NCBI GenBank assembly: GCA_028290085.1
Contig: JAQGKN010000512.1
Location: 1-7,644, forward strand
From: Hyphomicrobiales bacterium
Lineage (GTDB): Bacteria > Pseudomonadota > Alphaproteobacteria > Rhizobiales > Beijerinckiaceae
Reading direction: 5' to 3'
Length of the DNA stretch: 7,644 nucleotides
The position numbers were made by a program, and so were the translations under genes. Under the pieces are notes generated by a model. It saw only the letters and a list, made by a program, of their open reading frames with translations, was not told the origin of the DNA and searched no databases. The stretch's first letter is position 1. Each line of letters opens with the position of its first letter. Shown here in pieces: positions 1 to 6,541 of the stretch.

Positions 1-3000
1 GCAAGATTGGTGGAAATCTCGGCGCCCTTGCCGATCTTCGCGCCCATCAGGCGATACCATGCGCGCATGTAGATCGTGGCGAACAGCGAGGTCAGCGTTT
101 CCAGCGTGATCTCGGTCGCGAGTGCCACCGTCCATTTGCGGAAATAGAACCAGGAATGAACCGAGTACGATCCCTCCCGCACGCGCGGCAGGATGGCCCA
201 GCGGATGACGACGATGAAGCCCACCGTCACCAGCACCATGGCGAAGGCTGTCGGCCAGGCGAGGATCGGAATCGACAGCATGTAGAGCGTGCGGTCGAGA
301 TCGGCGACGCCGATCCACTCGTCGACGTAATCGAACACCCAGAAGGCCGGGAAGATCGGCAGCAGGCCAATCGGCGGAATGGCGAGCAGCATGATCGTGT
401 AGCAGAAGGTCTGGAACGCGCGGTGGATGGCTGAAGCTTCCGGGAATTCATCCTGATCCGCGAGATCGATCATGCCGACTTTGCGGCCGGGCGATCCGTC
501 CCAAATCTCGCCGTTGCCGACGCGCGAGCCCTCTGGCAGCGACGTGAGGTCTTTCAGCTCGGCGTTGTCGCCGATGATCGTATCGCCCTCGATGATGCAG
601 GACGTCCCGACATAAGCCTCGTTGCCGATGACGATGCGGTCGATCACGAGCTCATTGCCCACGACGCGCGCATTGGCCATCTCGCACTTTCCGCCGATGC
701 AGCTCGCGGTGCCGAATTCGAGCAGGTCGATTGCGCCCGACTCGATGTCACCAATGATGGCGTCGTCGCCAACCTTGGCACCCAGCGCGCGCAGGAAGAC
801 GCGCATGACGGGCGAGCCCTGAAACCATTTCAGATGCGTCAGGCCGATCAAGCGTTGCGCGAGCCACCAGCGAAAATAATAGACGCCCCAGAGCGGATAG
901 CGTCCCGGCTTGGTGCGCCCGATGATGGCCCATTTGCCGCCGATGGCAATGACGAGCGTCGCCAGATTGATGCAGACGTAGACGCCGAGCAGCGAGAAAA
1001 TTTCGTTCAGCAGCCCCGCTTCCGCGCTCGTCAGCAGCATGTAGCTGACGAAGACGCCGAGCCATTGCGCTGTCATCAATGCAAGTATGAAGGGCATAAC
1101 GATACCCTGCGCGAGGCCGCACAAGAAGCGGCGGCGCCACGGCGGCGGCTCGAACGAGAGATCGCGCTGGGCAGCGACATGGGCAAATTTCGTGTCGAGC
1201 ATTTCGCCCATCGCGCGCAGATTGCGCGTGGAATAGACGTCCTGCAGCGTGATGCCCGCGAGCCCGTGCGTCTGGCGCACGATGGAGACGAAGCGCGCCG
1301 CCAGCAGCGAATGGCCGCCGAGATCGGTGAAGAAATCGGCGTCGAACGGGATTGCCTGGGGCGGCAGCACGCTCTTGGCTGCTTCCAGAAGCAGCGCTTC
1401 CGTCCGCGTGCGTGGCTCTTCCTGCTCCTCGCCAGCGCCGACTTGCTCGGTCAGCTCGGCGCGCTTCAGCTGGTTGCGATTGACCTTGCCTGACGAGAGA
1501 CGCGGCAGCTCGTCGATGGACTCGTATCGGGCCGGCACCATGTAGGCCGGCAGCCGTTCGCGCAGCAGGGCGCGCAGGGTGCGCGCGTCGATGACCGTCT
1601 CCGCCGCCTTGTCGGCAACGAGGAAAGCGACCAGCTGATCCATACCCGCATCGGTGCGCAGCACGACGGCCGCATGTGTGATGCCGGGGATTTCCGTGAG
1701 CTTGGCCTCGATTTCGCCGAGCTCGACGCGGAAGCCGCGGATCTTTACCTGATCGTCGATGCGGCCGCGAAACAGGATATCGCCCTGCGCGTCGATGACG
1801 ACGGCATCACCCGAGCGGTAGAGAATCGGATCGATGCCATTGGCGTCGAAGGGATTGGCGATGAATTTTTCGGCCGTCATACTCGCGCGGTTGAGATAGC
1901 CGCGTGCAACGCCCGGACCGCCGATCAGCAACTCGCCCTCGATGCCACGACCGAGCAGGTTGAGCGCGTCGTCGGCGACATAGCAGGTGTAGTTCGGGAT
2001 GGGGCCGCCGATCGTGACCGGCTCGCCCGGCTTCACTTCGGAGACAGTGGCAACCACTGTGGCTTCGGTCGGGCCATAGCTGTTGAAGATCGTGCGGCCG
2101 GGGCGGCACCAGCGCGCCGCGACACTTGGAGGGCAGGCTTCGCCGCCCAGAATGATGATGCGCAGCGAGGCGATGTCGCGCGGCAGCATGGCCAGCAGGG
2201 TCGGCACGGTGTCGAGCACCGTGATGCCCGCAGCGTCCATGACTTCTGGAAGATTATCCGTCTCGCCCATGATCTTGGGCGTGGCGACGAAGAGGGAGGC
2301 ACCCACGAGATAGGGCACCCAGATTTCTTCCATCGACAGATCGAATGCGACCGAGGCGCCCTGGAACACGACGTCGGCGGCGACGAGTCCATAGACCTCG
2401 TTGGCGGAGCGCAGGTAATGGCAGATGTTGCGCCCGGTAATGACGATGCCCTTGGGCGTACCCGTCGAGCCGGACGTGTAAATCATGTAGGCTGGCTGGT
2501 CCGGCCGCGCGCCCATGGCGCGGGCATCGACATGGCCCTGGTCTTGCGGGTCGCTGAGATCGGCGGACGTATAGACTGTGCAGGGCATATCCTGTGCGAC
2601 GTCACCGACCTTGGCCGGAGAGGCCAGCAGCGCCTTCGCACTGGCATCCTCAAGGCAGACGGCGATGCGCTCGGGCGGCGCGTCGAAATCGAAGGGTAGC
2701 CAGGCGGCGCCCGTCTTCGCGATGGCAATCTGGGCGACCAGCAGATCGCCGCCGCGCGGCATCCAGAGGCCAACGACATCACCGGGGCGAATTCCGCGAC
2801 GAAGAAGTCCGCGCGCGAGGACCAGCGCATTGGCATCGACCTGCGCGTAGGTTCGCGTCTGGCCATCGACGATGTGGCAGGGCGCGTCAGGGTTGGCAAC
2901 CACGGTCGCGGCGAAAATTTCGGCCAGCAACTCGTCGAGCAGGAGATCAGGCCGCAACGGCCCATGAAGAACGGCGGGGGCGGCCTCCGCAGGCTGGGCC

Positions 3001-3041
3001 TCGGCATGGCGGATGAGAAGCTCTGTCTCGGTCTGGGTCAT
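1..3041 (-). CDS. Pls/PosA-family membrane-bound non-ribosomal peptide synthetase (3' end outside window)
   Basis: The reading frame is open from ATG at 3041-3039 to the left edge: 1013 residues with no stop, so the C-terminus is missing. Adenylation domain, about residues 30-520: A3 loop YTSGSTGTPKG 188-198, A4 FDLS 233-236, A5 NSYGPTE 320-326, A7 YRSGD 408-412, A8 FRGRIDDQVKIRGFR 424-438, and A10 SSGK with the catalytic lysine at K519. The carrier domain has GGHSL with the phosphopantetheine serine at S578. Two membrane segments follow (about 645-675 and 683-705), then a left-handed beta-helix of hexapeptide repeats (about 752-857), two more membrane segments (about 875-905 and 915-948), and a second hexapeptide region starting near 1000. 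There is no condensation domain before the adenylation domain. This matches the architecture of epsilon-poly-lysine synthetase (Pls) and PosA, where the membrane part polymerises the carrier-bound amino acid. Substrate and product here are inferred. The start has only a weak Shine-Dalgarno (AGGCGG). It is probably its own transcription unit. Confidence 0.9.
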   Translation of the reverse strand, partial: MTQTETELLIRHAEAQPAEAAPAVLHGPLRPDLLLDELLAEIFAATVVANPDAPCHIVDGQTRTYAQVDANALVLARGLLRRGIRPGDVVGLWMPRGGDLLVAQIAIAKTGAAWLPFDFDAPPERIAVCLEDASAKALLASPAKVGDVAQDMPCTVYTSADLSDPQDQGHVDARAMGARPDQPAYMIYTSGSTGTPKGIVITGRNICHYLRSANEVYGLVAADVVFQGASVAFDLSMEEIWVPYLVGASLFVATPKIMGETDNLPEVMDAAGITVLDTVPTLLAMLPRDIASLRIIILGGEACPPSVAARWCRPGRTIFNSYGPTEATVVATVSEVKPGEPVTIGGPIPNYTCYVADDALNLLGRGIEGELLIGGPGVARGYLNRASMTAEKFIANPFDANGIDPILYRSGDAVVIDAQGDILFRGRIDDQVKIRGFRVELGEIEAKLTEIPGITHAAVVLRTDAGMDQLVAFLVADKAAETVIDARTLRALLRERLPAYMVPARYESIDELPRLSSGKVNRNQLKRAELTEQVGAGEEQEEPRTRTEALLLEAAKSVLPPQAIPFDADFFTDLGGHSLLAARFVSIVRQTHGLAGITLQDVYSTRNLRAMGEMLDTKFAHVAAQRDLSFEPPPWRRRFLCGLAQGIVMPFILALMTAQWLGVFVSYMLLTSAEAGLLNEIFSLLGVYVCINLATLVIAIGGKWAIIGRTKPGRYPLWGVYYFRWWLAQRLIGLTHLKWFQGSPVMRVFLRALGAKVGDDAIIGDIESGAIDLLEFGTASCIGGKCEMANARVVGNELVIDRIVIGNEAYVGTSCIIEGDTIIGDNAELKDLTSLPEGSRVGNGEIWDGSPGRKVGMIDLADQDEFPEASAIHRAFQTFCYTIMLLAIPPIGLLPIFPAFWVFDYVDEWIGVADLDRTLYMLSIPILAWPTAFAMVLVTVGFIVVIRWAILPRVREGSYSVHSWFYFRKWTVALATEITLETLTSLFATIYMRAWYRLMGAKIGKGAEISTNL

Positions 3042-3326
3042 CGTCGCGGGCCGCCTGCGTGAATTTGTGTCTTTCCGGGCCAGTCGAGTGCCACTTGTCC
3101 CCTGAAGAGGGAAAGCGTTGCAGTCTTCGCGCCAGCGCGCCGCTCGCGGCGCTGCAAGTGTCGGAAATCAGGCTTGGCGGACTCCCCTCCCTCTCAAAAA
3201 CGCCCCGGAGGCCAGCTTGGGCCGGACCTCATCGTAAATTACAAGAACGCAACGCCACGCGTGATCTTATCCGGCATGACCGATGAACCCGGCGTGAATA
3301 CGGCCCCACCCTCGATCGGCAAGAAT
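3042..3326. other. Intergenic gap between the histidine phosphatase and the synthetase gene
   Basis: These 285 bases lie downstream of the phosphatase stop and upstream of the synthetase ATG, both on the minus strand. I see no convincing gene, tRNA or mobile element. The stretch holds a weak terminator-like hairpin (3196-3223) and a GC hairpin, GCGCCG-CTCG-CGGCGC at 3137-3152, with no T-run on either side. The promoter of the synthetase gene should lie between about 3195 and 3060, but no good -35/-10 pair for the housekeeping sigma factor is visible. The gene may therefore use an alternative sigma factor or read-through. Confidence 0.6.
3196..3223 (-). terminator. Weak rho-independent terminator candidate after the histidine phosphatase gene
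   Basis: Read on the minus strand, GCCC (3222-3219) can pair with GGGC (3205-3202) across a 13-base loop, and the stem is followed by G and five T residues (3200-3196). It lies about 105 bases after the phosphatase stop codon and before the synthetase gene, which suits an end of the fabI-phosphatase transcript. The stem is short and the loop long, so the call is tentative. Confidence 0.3.
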
Positions 3327-3932
3327 TCATATCCAGCGATAGCGGCCCGCCTCGAACACCAGGACACGCCCCTGCCAAATGTCCGACATGGGGGCCCGTT
3401 CCGTTGCCGTACCAGCAAGCAGATACATGAGGCAGCGCGCGACTCCTCCATGCGCCACCGCGATCGTATCGCAGTCGATCGTCTCCAGCCAAGGCCGAAG
3501 GCGATCGCAGAGCATTGCATAGCTTTCGCCGCCCGGCGGGACCAGCGACCATTTATCGGCTTCGCGCCGAGCCGCCGCGCCGGGGTCGTCGACCTGCACC
3601 TCGGGCCAGGTCATGCCTTCCCAGCGGCCGAACGACAATTCCCGCAGCCGCTCCTCTATGCGGTAGGCGAACGGGTCGAGCGCGAGTGCGCCACGCGCCA
3701 GCTCCATGGTGCGCCGGGCGCGGCCAAGGGGCGAGGCGACGTAGTCGAAAGCCTCGAGCCGAGCCTTGTCGCGACCAACGATTTTCCCGACGATGCGTCC
3801 AGCGGCCTCGGCCTGGGCGAGGCCCTTTGCATTCAGCGGAATGTCCTGGCCGCCCTGGAGACGCCCTTCGGCGTTCCAGTCGGTCTCACCGTGGCGCAGG
3901 AAAATCAGGCGGTGCCGAAGTTCGAAAATCAT
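3327..3932 (-). CDS. Histidine phosphatase family protein (phosphoglycerate-mutase-like)
   Basis: This is a complete 201-residue protein of the histidine phosphatase superfamily, branch 1. The signature LRHGETDWN (residues 12-20) contains the phosphorylated catalytic histidine H14. SPLGRARRT (67-75) supplies phosphate-binding arginines, E98 in RELSFGRWEG is the likely proton donor, and H161 in AVAHGG is the second catalytic histidine. The length is near that of small cofactor-independent phosphatases; it lacks the extra segments of classical 2,3-bisphosphoglycerate-dependent phosphoglycerate mutase (about 230-250 residues). A phosphatase on a small phosphometabolite is therefore more likely than glycolytic mutase, but the substrate cannot be read from sequence. 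No signal peptide is seen, so it is cytoplasmic. It lies 58 bases downstream of fabI in the same direction and is probably co-transcribed. The start has no strong ribosome binding site. Confidence 0.9.
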   Translation of the reverse strand: MIFELRHRLIFLRHGETDWNAEGRLQGGQDIPLNAKGLAQAEAAGRIVGKIVGRDKARLEAFDYVASPLGRARRTMELARGALALDPFAYRIEERLRELSFGRWEGMTWPEVQVDDPGAAARREADKWSLVPPGGESYAMLCDRLRPWLETIDCDTIAVAHGGVARCLMYLLAGTATERAPMSDIWQGRVLVFEAGRYRWI

Positions 3933-3939
3933 GGCCTGT

Positions 3940-3971
3940 GTCCGCGCTCTGGATGCGCCCTGCGCGCGGAC
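3940..3971 (-). repeat. 8-bp inverted repeat between fabI and the histidine phosphatase gene
   Basis: GTCCGCGC at 3940-3947 is the exact reverse complement of GCGCGGAC at 3964-3971, with a 16-base spacer. In the minus-strand transcript the second arm ends seven bases before the phosphatase ATG, so the folded RNA would take up part of the ribosome-binding region. It could tune translation of the second gene or protect the fabI transcript end. There is no T-run, so an intrinsic terminator is unlikely. In such GC-rich DNA an 8-bp repeat may also be chance. Confidence 0.4.
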
Positions 3972-3990
3972 TGGGCCATATCGCGCAGCG

Positions 3991-4839
3991 TCATTCCTTG
4001 CTGGCGACCGTGATGTCCGGCGCGGCGGGGTTTTTCATGCCGACGACATGATAGCCCGCGTCGACATGAAGAATTTCGCCAGTCATGCCGCGCGCCATGT
4101 CCGACACGAGGAAAGCCGCGGTTTCGCCGACTTCCTCGATCGTGACTGTACGGCGCAGCGGCGCGTTATACTCGTTCCACTTCAGTATGTAGCGGAAGTC
4201 GCCGATGCCGGAAGCGGCCAGTGTCTTGATCGGGCCGGCCGAAATGGCGTTGACGCGAATGTTCTTCTCGCCGAGGTCGGCAGCGAGATAGCGCACGCTC
4301 GCCTCGAGCGCGGCCTTGGCGACACCCATCACGTTGTAATGGGGCATCCACTTTTCGGCGCCGTAATAGGTCAGCGTCAGCAGCGATCCGCCCTTGGTCA
4401 TCAGCTTCTCGGCGCGCTGGGCGACAGCCGTGAAGGAGTAGCAGGAGATCAGCAGCGACTTGGTGAAATTGGCTTCGCTCGTCTCGACGTAGCGGCCGGT
4501 CAGCTCATCCTTGTCGGAGAAGGCGATGCAATGGACGACGAAATCGATATTGCCCCAGATCCGCTCGACCTCGCCGAAGACGGCGTCTATGGAGGCCGCG
4601 TCGGTGACATCGCAATGACCAACCACATGGGCGCCGAGTTCAGCGGCCAGCGGGCGAACCCGCTTTTCGAGCGCGTCACCCTGGAAGGTGAAGGCGAGTT
4701 CGGCACCGGCCAGATGCGCCGCGCGCGCGATGCCCCAGGCGATCGATCGATTGTTGGCGACGCCCATCACGAGGCCCCGCTTGCCCGTAAGGATGCCCGT
4801 GGGCTTCTGACCGTCCGACTTTTCGACTGGTTGGGTCAT
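3991..4839 (-). CDS. fabI: Enoyl-[acyl-carrier-protein] reductase (NADH), FabI
   Basis: FabI catalyses the last step of each elongation cycle of type II fatty acid synthesis: NAD(P)H-dependent reduction of trans-2-enoyl-ACP in the cytoplasm. The 282-residue protein shows the reductase-type Rossmann start GVANNRSIAWGIA (26-38), the HCIAFSD loop (103-109), and the active site Y158, Y168 and K175 in YYGAEKWMPHYNVMGVAK, with the Y-x6-K spacing of FabI. NAISAGPIKTLAASGI (197-212) is the conserved substrate-loop region. The frame extends upstream to an ATG at 4941, but those 34 residues look unlike FabI and cover the promoter candidate. MTQPVEKSDGQKPTG at 4839 gives normal length, so that start was chosen. 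Residue A106 sits where E. coli FabI has G93, a position tied to triclosan sensitivity. The histidine phosphatase follows 58 bases downstream. Confidence 0.96.
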   Translation of the reverse strand: MTQPVEKSDGQKPTGILTGKRGLVMGVANNRSIAWGIARAAHLAGAELAFTFQGDALEKRVRPLAAELGAHVVGHCDVTDAASIDAVFGEVERIWGNIDFVVHCIAFSDKDELTGRYVETSEANFTKSLLISCYSFTAVAQRAEKLMTKGGSLLTLTYYGAEKWMPHYNVMGVAKAALEASVRYLAADLGEKNIRVNAISAGPIKTLAASGIGDFRYILKWNEYNAPLRRTVTIEEVGETAAFLVSDMARGMTGEILHVDAGYHVVGMKNPAAPDITVASKE

Positions 4840-4912
4840 GCTGGTCCCGACAAACTTGGAGAGCGGACAGGCTGAAACCGAGCCATGGCTCGCGCCTCGC
4901 GATGCTAAGTGC

Positions 4913-4941
4913 CGTTTAAGCGACACATGCCCCGAAGGCAA
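4913..4941 (-). promoter_or_regulatory. Candidate sigma-70-type promoter for fabI
   Basis: Read on the minus strand, TTGCCT (4941-4936) and TAAACG (4918-4913) are 17 bases apart, fitting -35 and -10 boxes. Transcription would start near 4906 and give a leader of about 65 bases before the fabI ATG at 4839. The -10 match is only partial, so this is a tentative call based on spacing and position. Confidence 0.35.
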
Positions 4942-4981
4942 GGGATTGAGGCGGCCTGTCGGTCAGCCATCCTCAGGCTGT

Positions 4982-4990
4982 TGGTATAAA
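4982..4990 (+). promoter_or_regulatory. Candidate extended -10 promoter for the sigma/anti-sigma operon
   Basis: TGGTATAAA fits an extended -10 element (TGn followed by TATAAA). It is one of the few AT-rich spots in the divergent region. No clear -35 box lies 16-18 bases upstream, which extended -10 promoters tolerate. Transcription would start near 4997 and give a leader of about 85 bases. Many ECF sigma factors activate their own promoter, but no GGAAC-like ECF -35 box was found on this strand. Confidence 0.4.
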
Positions 4991-5035
4991 TCGCGGCAGG
5001 TGCCATCGACCCCATAGGCAAGTCACGATGGACGC

Positions 5036-5046
5036 TCTAAATTAGA
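5036..5046. repeat. 11-base palindrome TCTAAATTAGA in the sigma-operon leader
   Basis: TCTAA and TTAGA are perfect reverse complements around a central A. The site is AT-rich within GC-rich DNA, lies downstream of the candidate -10 box and 35 bases before the GTG start. It could be an operator for a small dimeric regulator, or part of an alternative -10 region (TAAATT). Function is inferred only from position and symmetry. Confidence 0.35.
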
Positions 5047-5069
5047 TTGAGAGACAGAAGAAACCGTCC

Positions 5070-5074
5070 GAGGA
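5070..5074 (+). promoter_or_regulatory. Ribosome binding site deciding the GTG start of the ECF sigma gene
   Basis: GAGGA lies seven bases before the GTG at 5082-5084. There is no ATG in frame nearby, and the protein from this GTG begins just before the first helix of sigma region 2. The site therefore supports GTG as the start codon. Confidence 0.65.
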
Positions 5075-5081
5075 CGCGCGT

Positions 5082-5585
5082 GTGGGTCACCGAGAGGACA
5101 TTGCAAGACTGATCCCGGCTCTACGCCGCTTCGCCCATGCCCTGGTGCTGCACGACGATGCACGCACGGGCGATGTGGCAGACGATCTCGTGCAGCGCTG
5201 CGTCGCCGCCGCATTGCGCGCGGGGACACAGACTTCACCCGACAGCCTGCGCCTCTGGCTGTATGCGACGTTGGTCAACCTCAATCACGCCCGGCTTCGA
5301 ACGGATGCGACGCTCTCCCGCAACGCTGTGCCCCAGCCGCGCTCACAGGGCGTGACGCAATCTCTGCTCGATGTCTCCGTGGAAGATCGAGAAGCCTTGC
5401 TGCTGGTGGTATTGGAGGGCTTCACATATGTGCAGGCCAGCGAAATCCTGGGGCTCACACGCGCCACGCTGCTGTGCCGTCTGGCTCGGGCGCGCATCGT
5501 GCTCGGCCAGCATCTGGATGCCGCCCTGCCCTTCGAAGCGCGTCGCCACCTGAGACAGCCAACGCATCTGCGGCTGGTCAAGTGA
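5082..5585 (+). CDS. ECF-type RNA polymerase sigma factor (sigma-70 family)
   Basis: This is a 167-residue protein starting with GTG. Residues 8-75 look like sigma region 2: IPALRRFAHAL, then the acidic DVADDLVQRC (31-40), where ECF factors usually have a DLVQETF-like core-binding motif, then LRLWLYATLVNLNHARLR. Residues 97-145 look like region 4, with helix-turn-helix EGFTYVQASEILGLTRATLLCRLARAR (112-138) matching the usual ECF pattern. Regions 1 and 3 are absent, as expected for ECF factors. It directs RNA polymerase to a small regulon that cannot be read from this window. The next gene, 22 bases on, encodes a membrane anti-sigma factor, so release of that protein should control activity. 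The ECF subgroup could not be assigned; PhyR and NepR, partners of general-stress EcfG, are not present. The small size and divergence in region 2 make this a somewhat degenerate family member. Confidence 0.85.
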   Translation: MGHREDIARLIPALRRFAHALVLHDDARTGDVADDLVQRCVAAALRAGTQTSPDSLRLWLYATLVNLNHARLRTDATLSRNAVPQPRSQGVTQSLLDVSVEDREALLLVVLEGFTYVQASEILGLTRATLLCRLARARIVLGQHLDAALPFEARRHLRQPTHLRLVK

Positions 5586-5607
5586 GGGCCGGCCGGGGGA
5601 GCGAGCC

Positions 5608-6522
5608 ATGAGGAATCCCGACCGCACGATCAGCGATGCCGAACTGAACGCACTCGTCGATGGCGAACTGCTGGCCGAGCGGCGAGCGCAGGTCGAGAGC
5701 TGGCTTGCCACCGAGCCGGAGGCTGCTGCGCGAGTCGAGAGCTGGAGACGGCAGAACGAGATTCTCCGCGCTGCGTTCTCACGTGTCGCGCTGGAGGCTG
5801 TGCCGCAAGCGCTGGCGTTGGCCATTGCGGGGCCTAAGGAAAAGCCTGTTCGCGCCGTGCCGCTCGGACAGGCGGAAGCGCCGATTCATGTGGCTCCCCT
5901 GCGGCAGGTGACACGCGTCGGGCGAAGCCGAGACGATCAACAGCGCCGCATGATCGTCTTTGCCGTTGTGGCTTTCCTCACGGGAGGGCTGGCCACACTG
6001 GGCGTGGCCGGCATGCTCGGTGTCATGGGCAGTCGGACACCGCAGTCCATTCCCATTTCCGTCGCGACACTCAGCACCTCGGGCCAGAGCTTTGCCCGCC
6101 GCGCGCTGGAAGCGCAGGCGGCTTTTGCCGAACAAGATGCACCGCCGCTCGACTTGGCCAGCCGTGACCGCTCGGCAATAGCGTCCTTCCTGTCACAGCA
6201 CCTGCATGTCAGCGTCGCCCTGCCGGTCCTTGAGCCGACGCTTCGTCCGCTCGGCGTGCGCCTGACCCCCGGCGAGGGTGGGCTATCCGGCTTCATACTC
6301 TATGACGATGGGACGAGTGCGCGGACCGGCGTCCTTGTCGGGCGCTCGGGCAGTCCCGACACGACGGGGTTCATGACCCGCGAAAGCTCAGGCCGCAGCG
6401 TGGTCTGGTTCGTGGCGGGCGGGCTCGGCTATGGAATGACAGGCGCAAACCGCGATCGGCTCATCGACCACGCCTTGCTTCTCCGCGAAAGACTGAACGC
6501 GACGCACGGCCGGCGGGACTGA
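5608..6522 (+). CDS. Transmembrane anti-sigma factor (COG5662-like)
   Basis: This is a 304-residue protein with ATG preceded by GGGGGAG at 5595-5601. The N-terminus (about 8-60) has the typical anti-sigma helices: ISDAELNALVDGELLAERRAQVESWLATEPE, followed by a helix with SWRRQNEILRAAF. The usual H-x3-C-x2-C zinc motif of ZAS anti-sigma factors is missing; there are no cysteines at all in the protein. A linker (65-113) leads to one membrane helix at 115-140, preceded by arginines, so the N-terminus is cytoplasmic. The C-terminal part (about 150-304) is probably periplasmic, with LRPLGVRLTPGEGGLSGFILYDDG (212-235) and a conserved-looking VVWFVAGGLGYGMTG segment (265-279). It should hold the upstream ECF sigma factor at the membrane until a periplasmic signal releases it. 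The signal is unknown. The gene ends inside a strong hairpin. Confidence 0.82.
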   Translation: MRNPDRTISDAELNALVDGELLAERRAQVESWLATEPEAAARVESWRRQNEILRAAFSRVALEAVPQALALAIAGPKEKPVRAVPLGQAEAPIHVAPLRQVTRVGRSRDDQQRRMIVFAVVAFLTGGLATLGVAGMLGVMGSRTPQSIPISVATLSTSGQSFARRALEAQAAFAEQDAPPLDLASRDRSAIASFLSQHLHVSVALPVLEPTLRPLGVRLTPGEGGLSGFILYDDGTSARTGVLVGRSGSPDTTGFMTRESSGRSVVWFVAGGLGYGMTGANRDRLIDHALLLRERLNATHGRRD

Positions 6523-6534
6523 GACCCGCCGGCC
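6508..6534. terminator. Perfect 10-bp hairpin between convergent genes, likely bidirectional terminator
   Basis: GGCCGGCGGG (6508-6517) and CCCGCCGGCC (6525-6534) form a perfect stem with a seven-base loop, ACTGAGA. The loop contains the anti-sigma stop codon (6520-6522), and the last codons of that gene make up the left arm. The dnaJ-like gene ends at 6542 from the other side. There is no T-run on either strand, so it is not a classical intrinsic terminator. It may act as a T-less terminator or as an RNA 3'-end stabiliser for both transcripts. Confidence 0.7.
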
Positions 6535-6541
6535 AAGACGG

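Noticed and set aside
834..1493. Plus-strand open frame of 219 codons opposite the carrier and first membrane region
   Set aside because: Antisense to GGHSL and membrane segments of the synthetase; arginine- and alanine-rich shadow.
1674..2699. Long plus-strand open frame of 341 codons opposite the synthetase gene
   Set aside because: It is antisense to the conserved adenylation domain, its translation shows no recognisable domain, and long shadow frames are common in GC-rich DNA.
3137..3152. GC hairpin GCGCCG-CTCG-CGGCGC as a terminator
   Set aside because: It has no T-run on either strand, and a six-bp GC stem is easily found by chance at this base composition.
3174..4013. Plus-strand open frame of 279 codons opposite the histidine phosphatase
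   Set aside because: The opposite strand carries intact catalytic motifs; this frame has no recognisable domain.
3766..4875. Long plus-strand open frame of 369 codons opposite fabI and the phosphatase
   Set aside because: It spans two clearly real minus-strand genes and the gap between them; its composition is that of a reverse-strand shadow.
4840..4941. Upstream ATG that would add 34 residues to FabI
   Set aside because: The extension does not resemble FabI, gives an overlong protein and covers the likely promoter.
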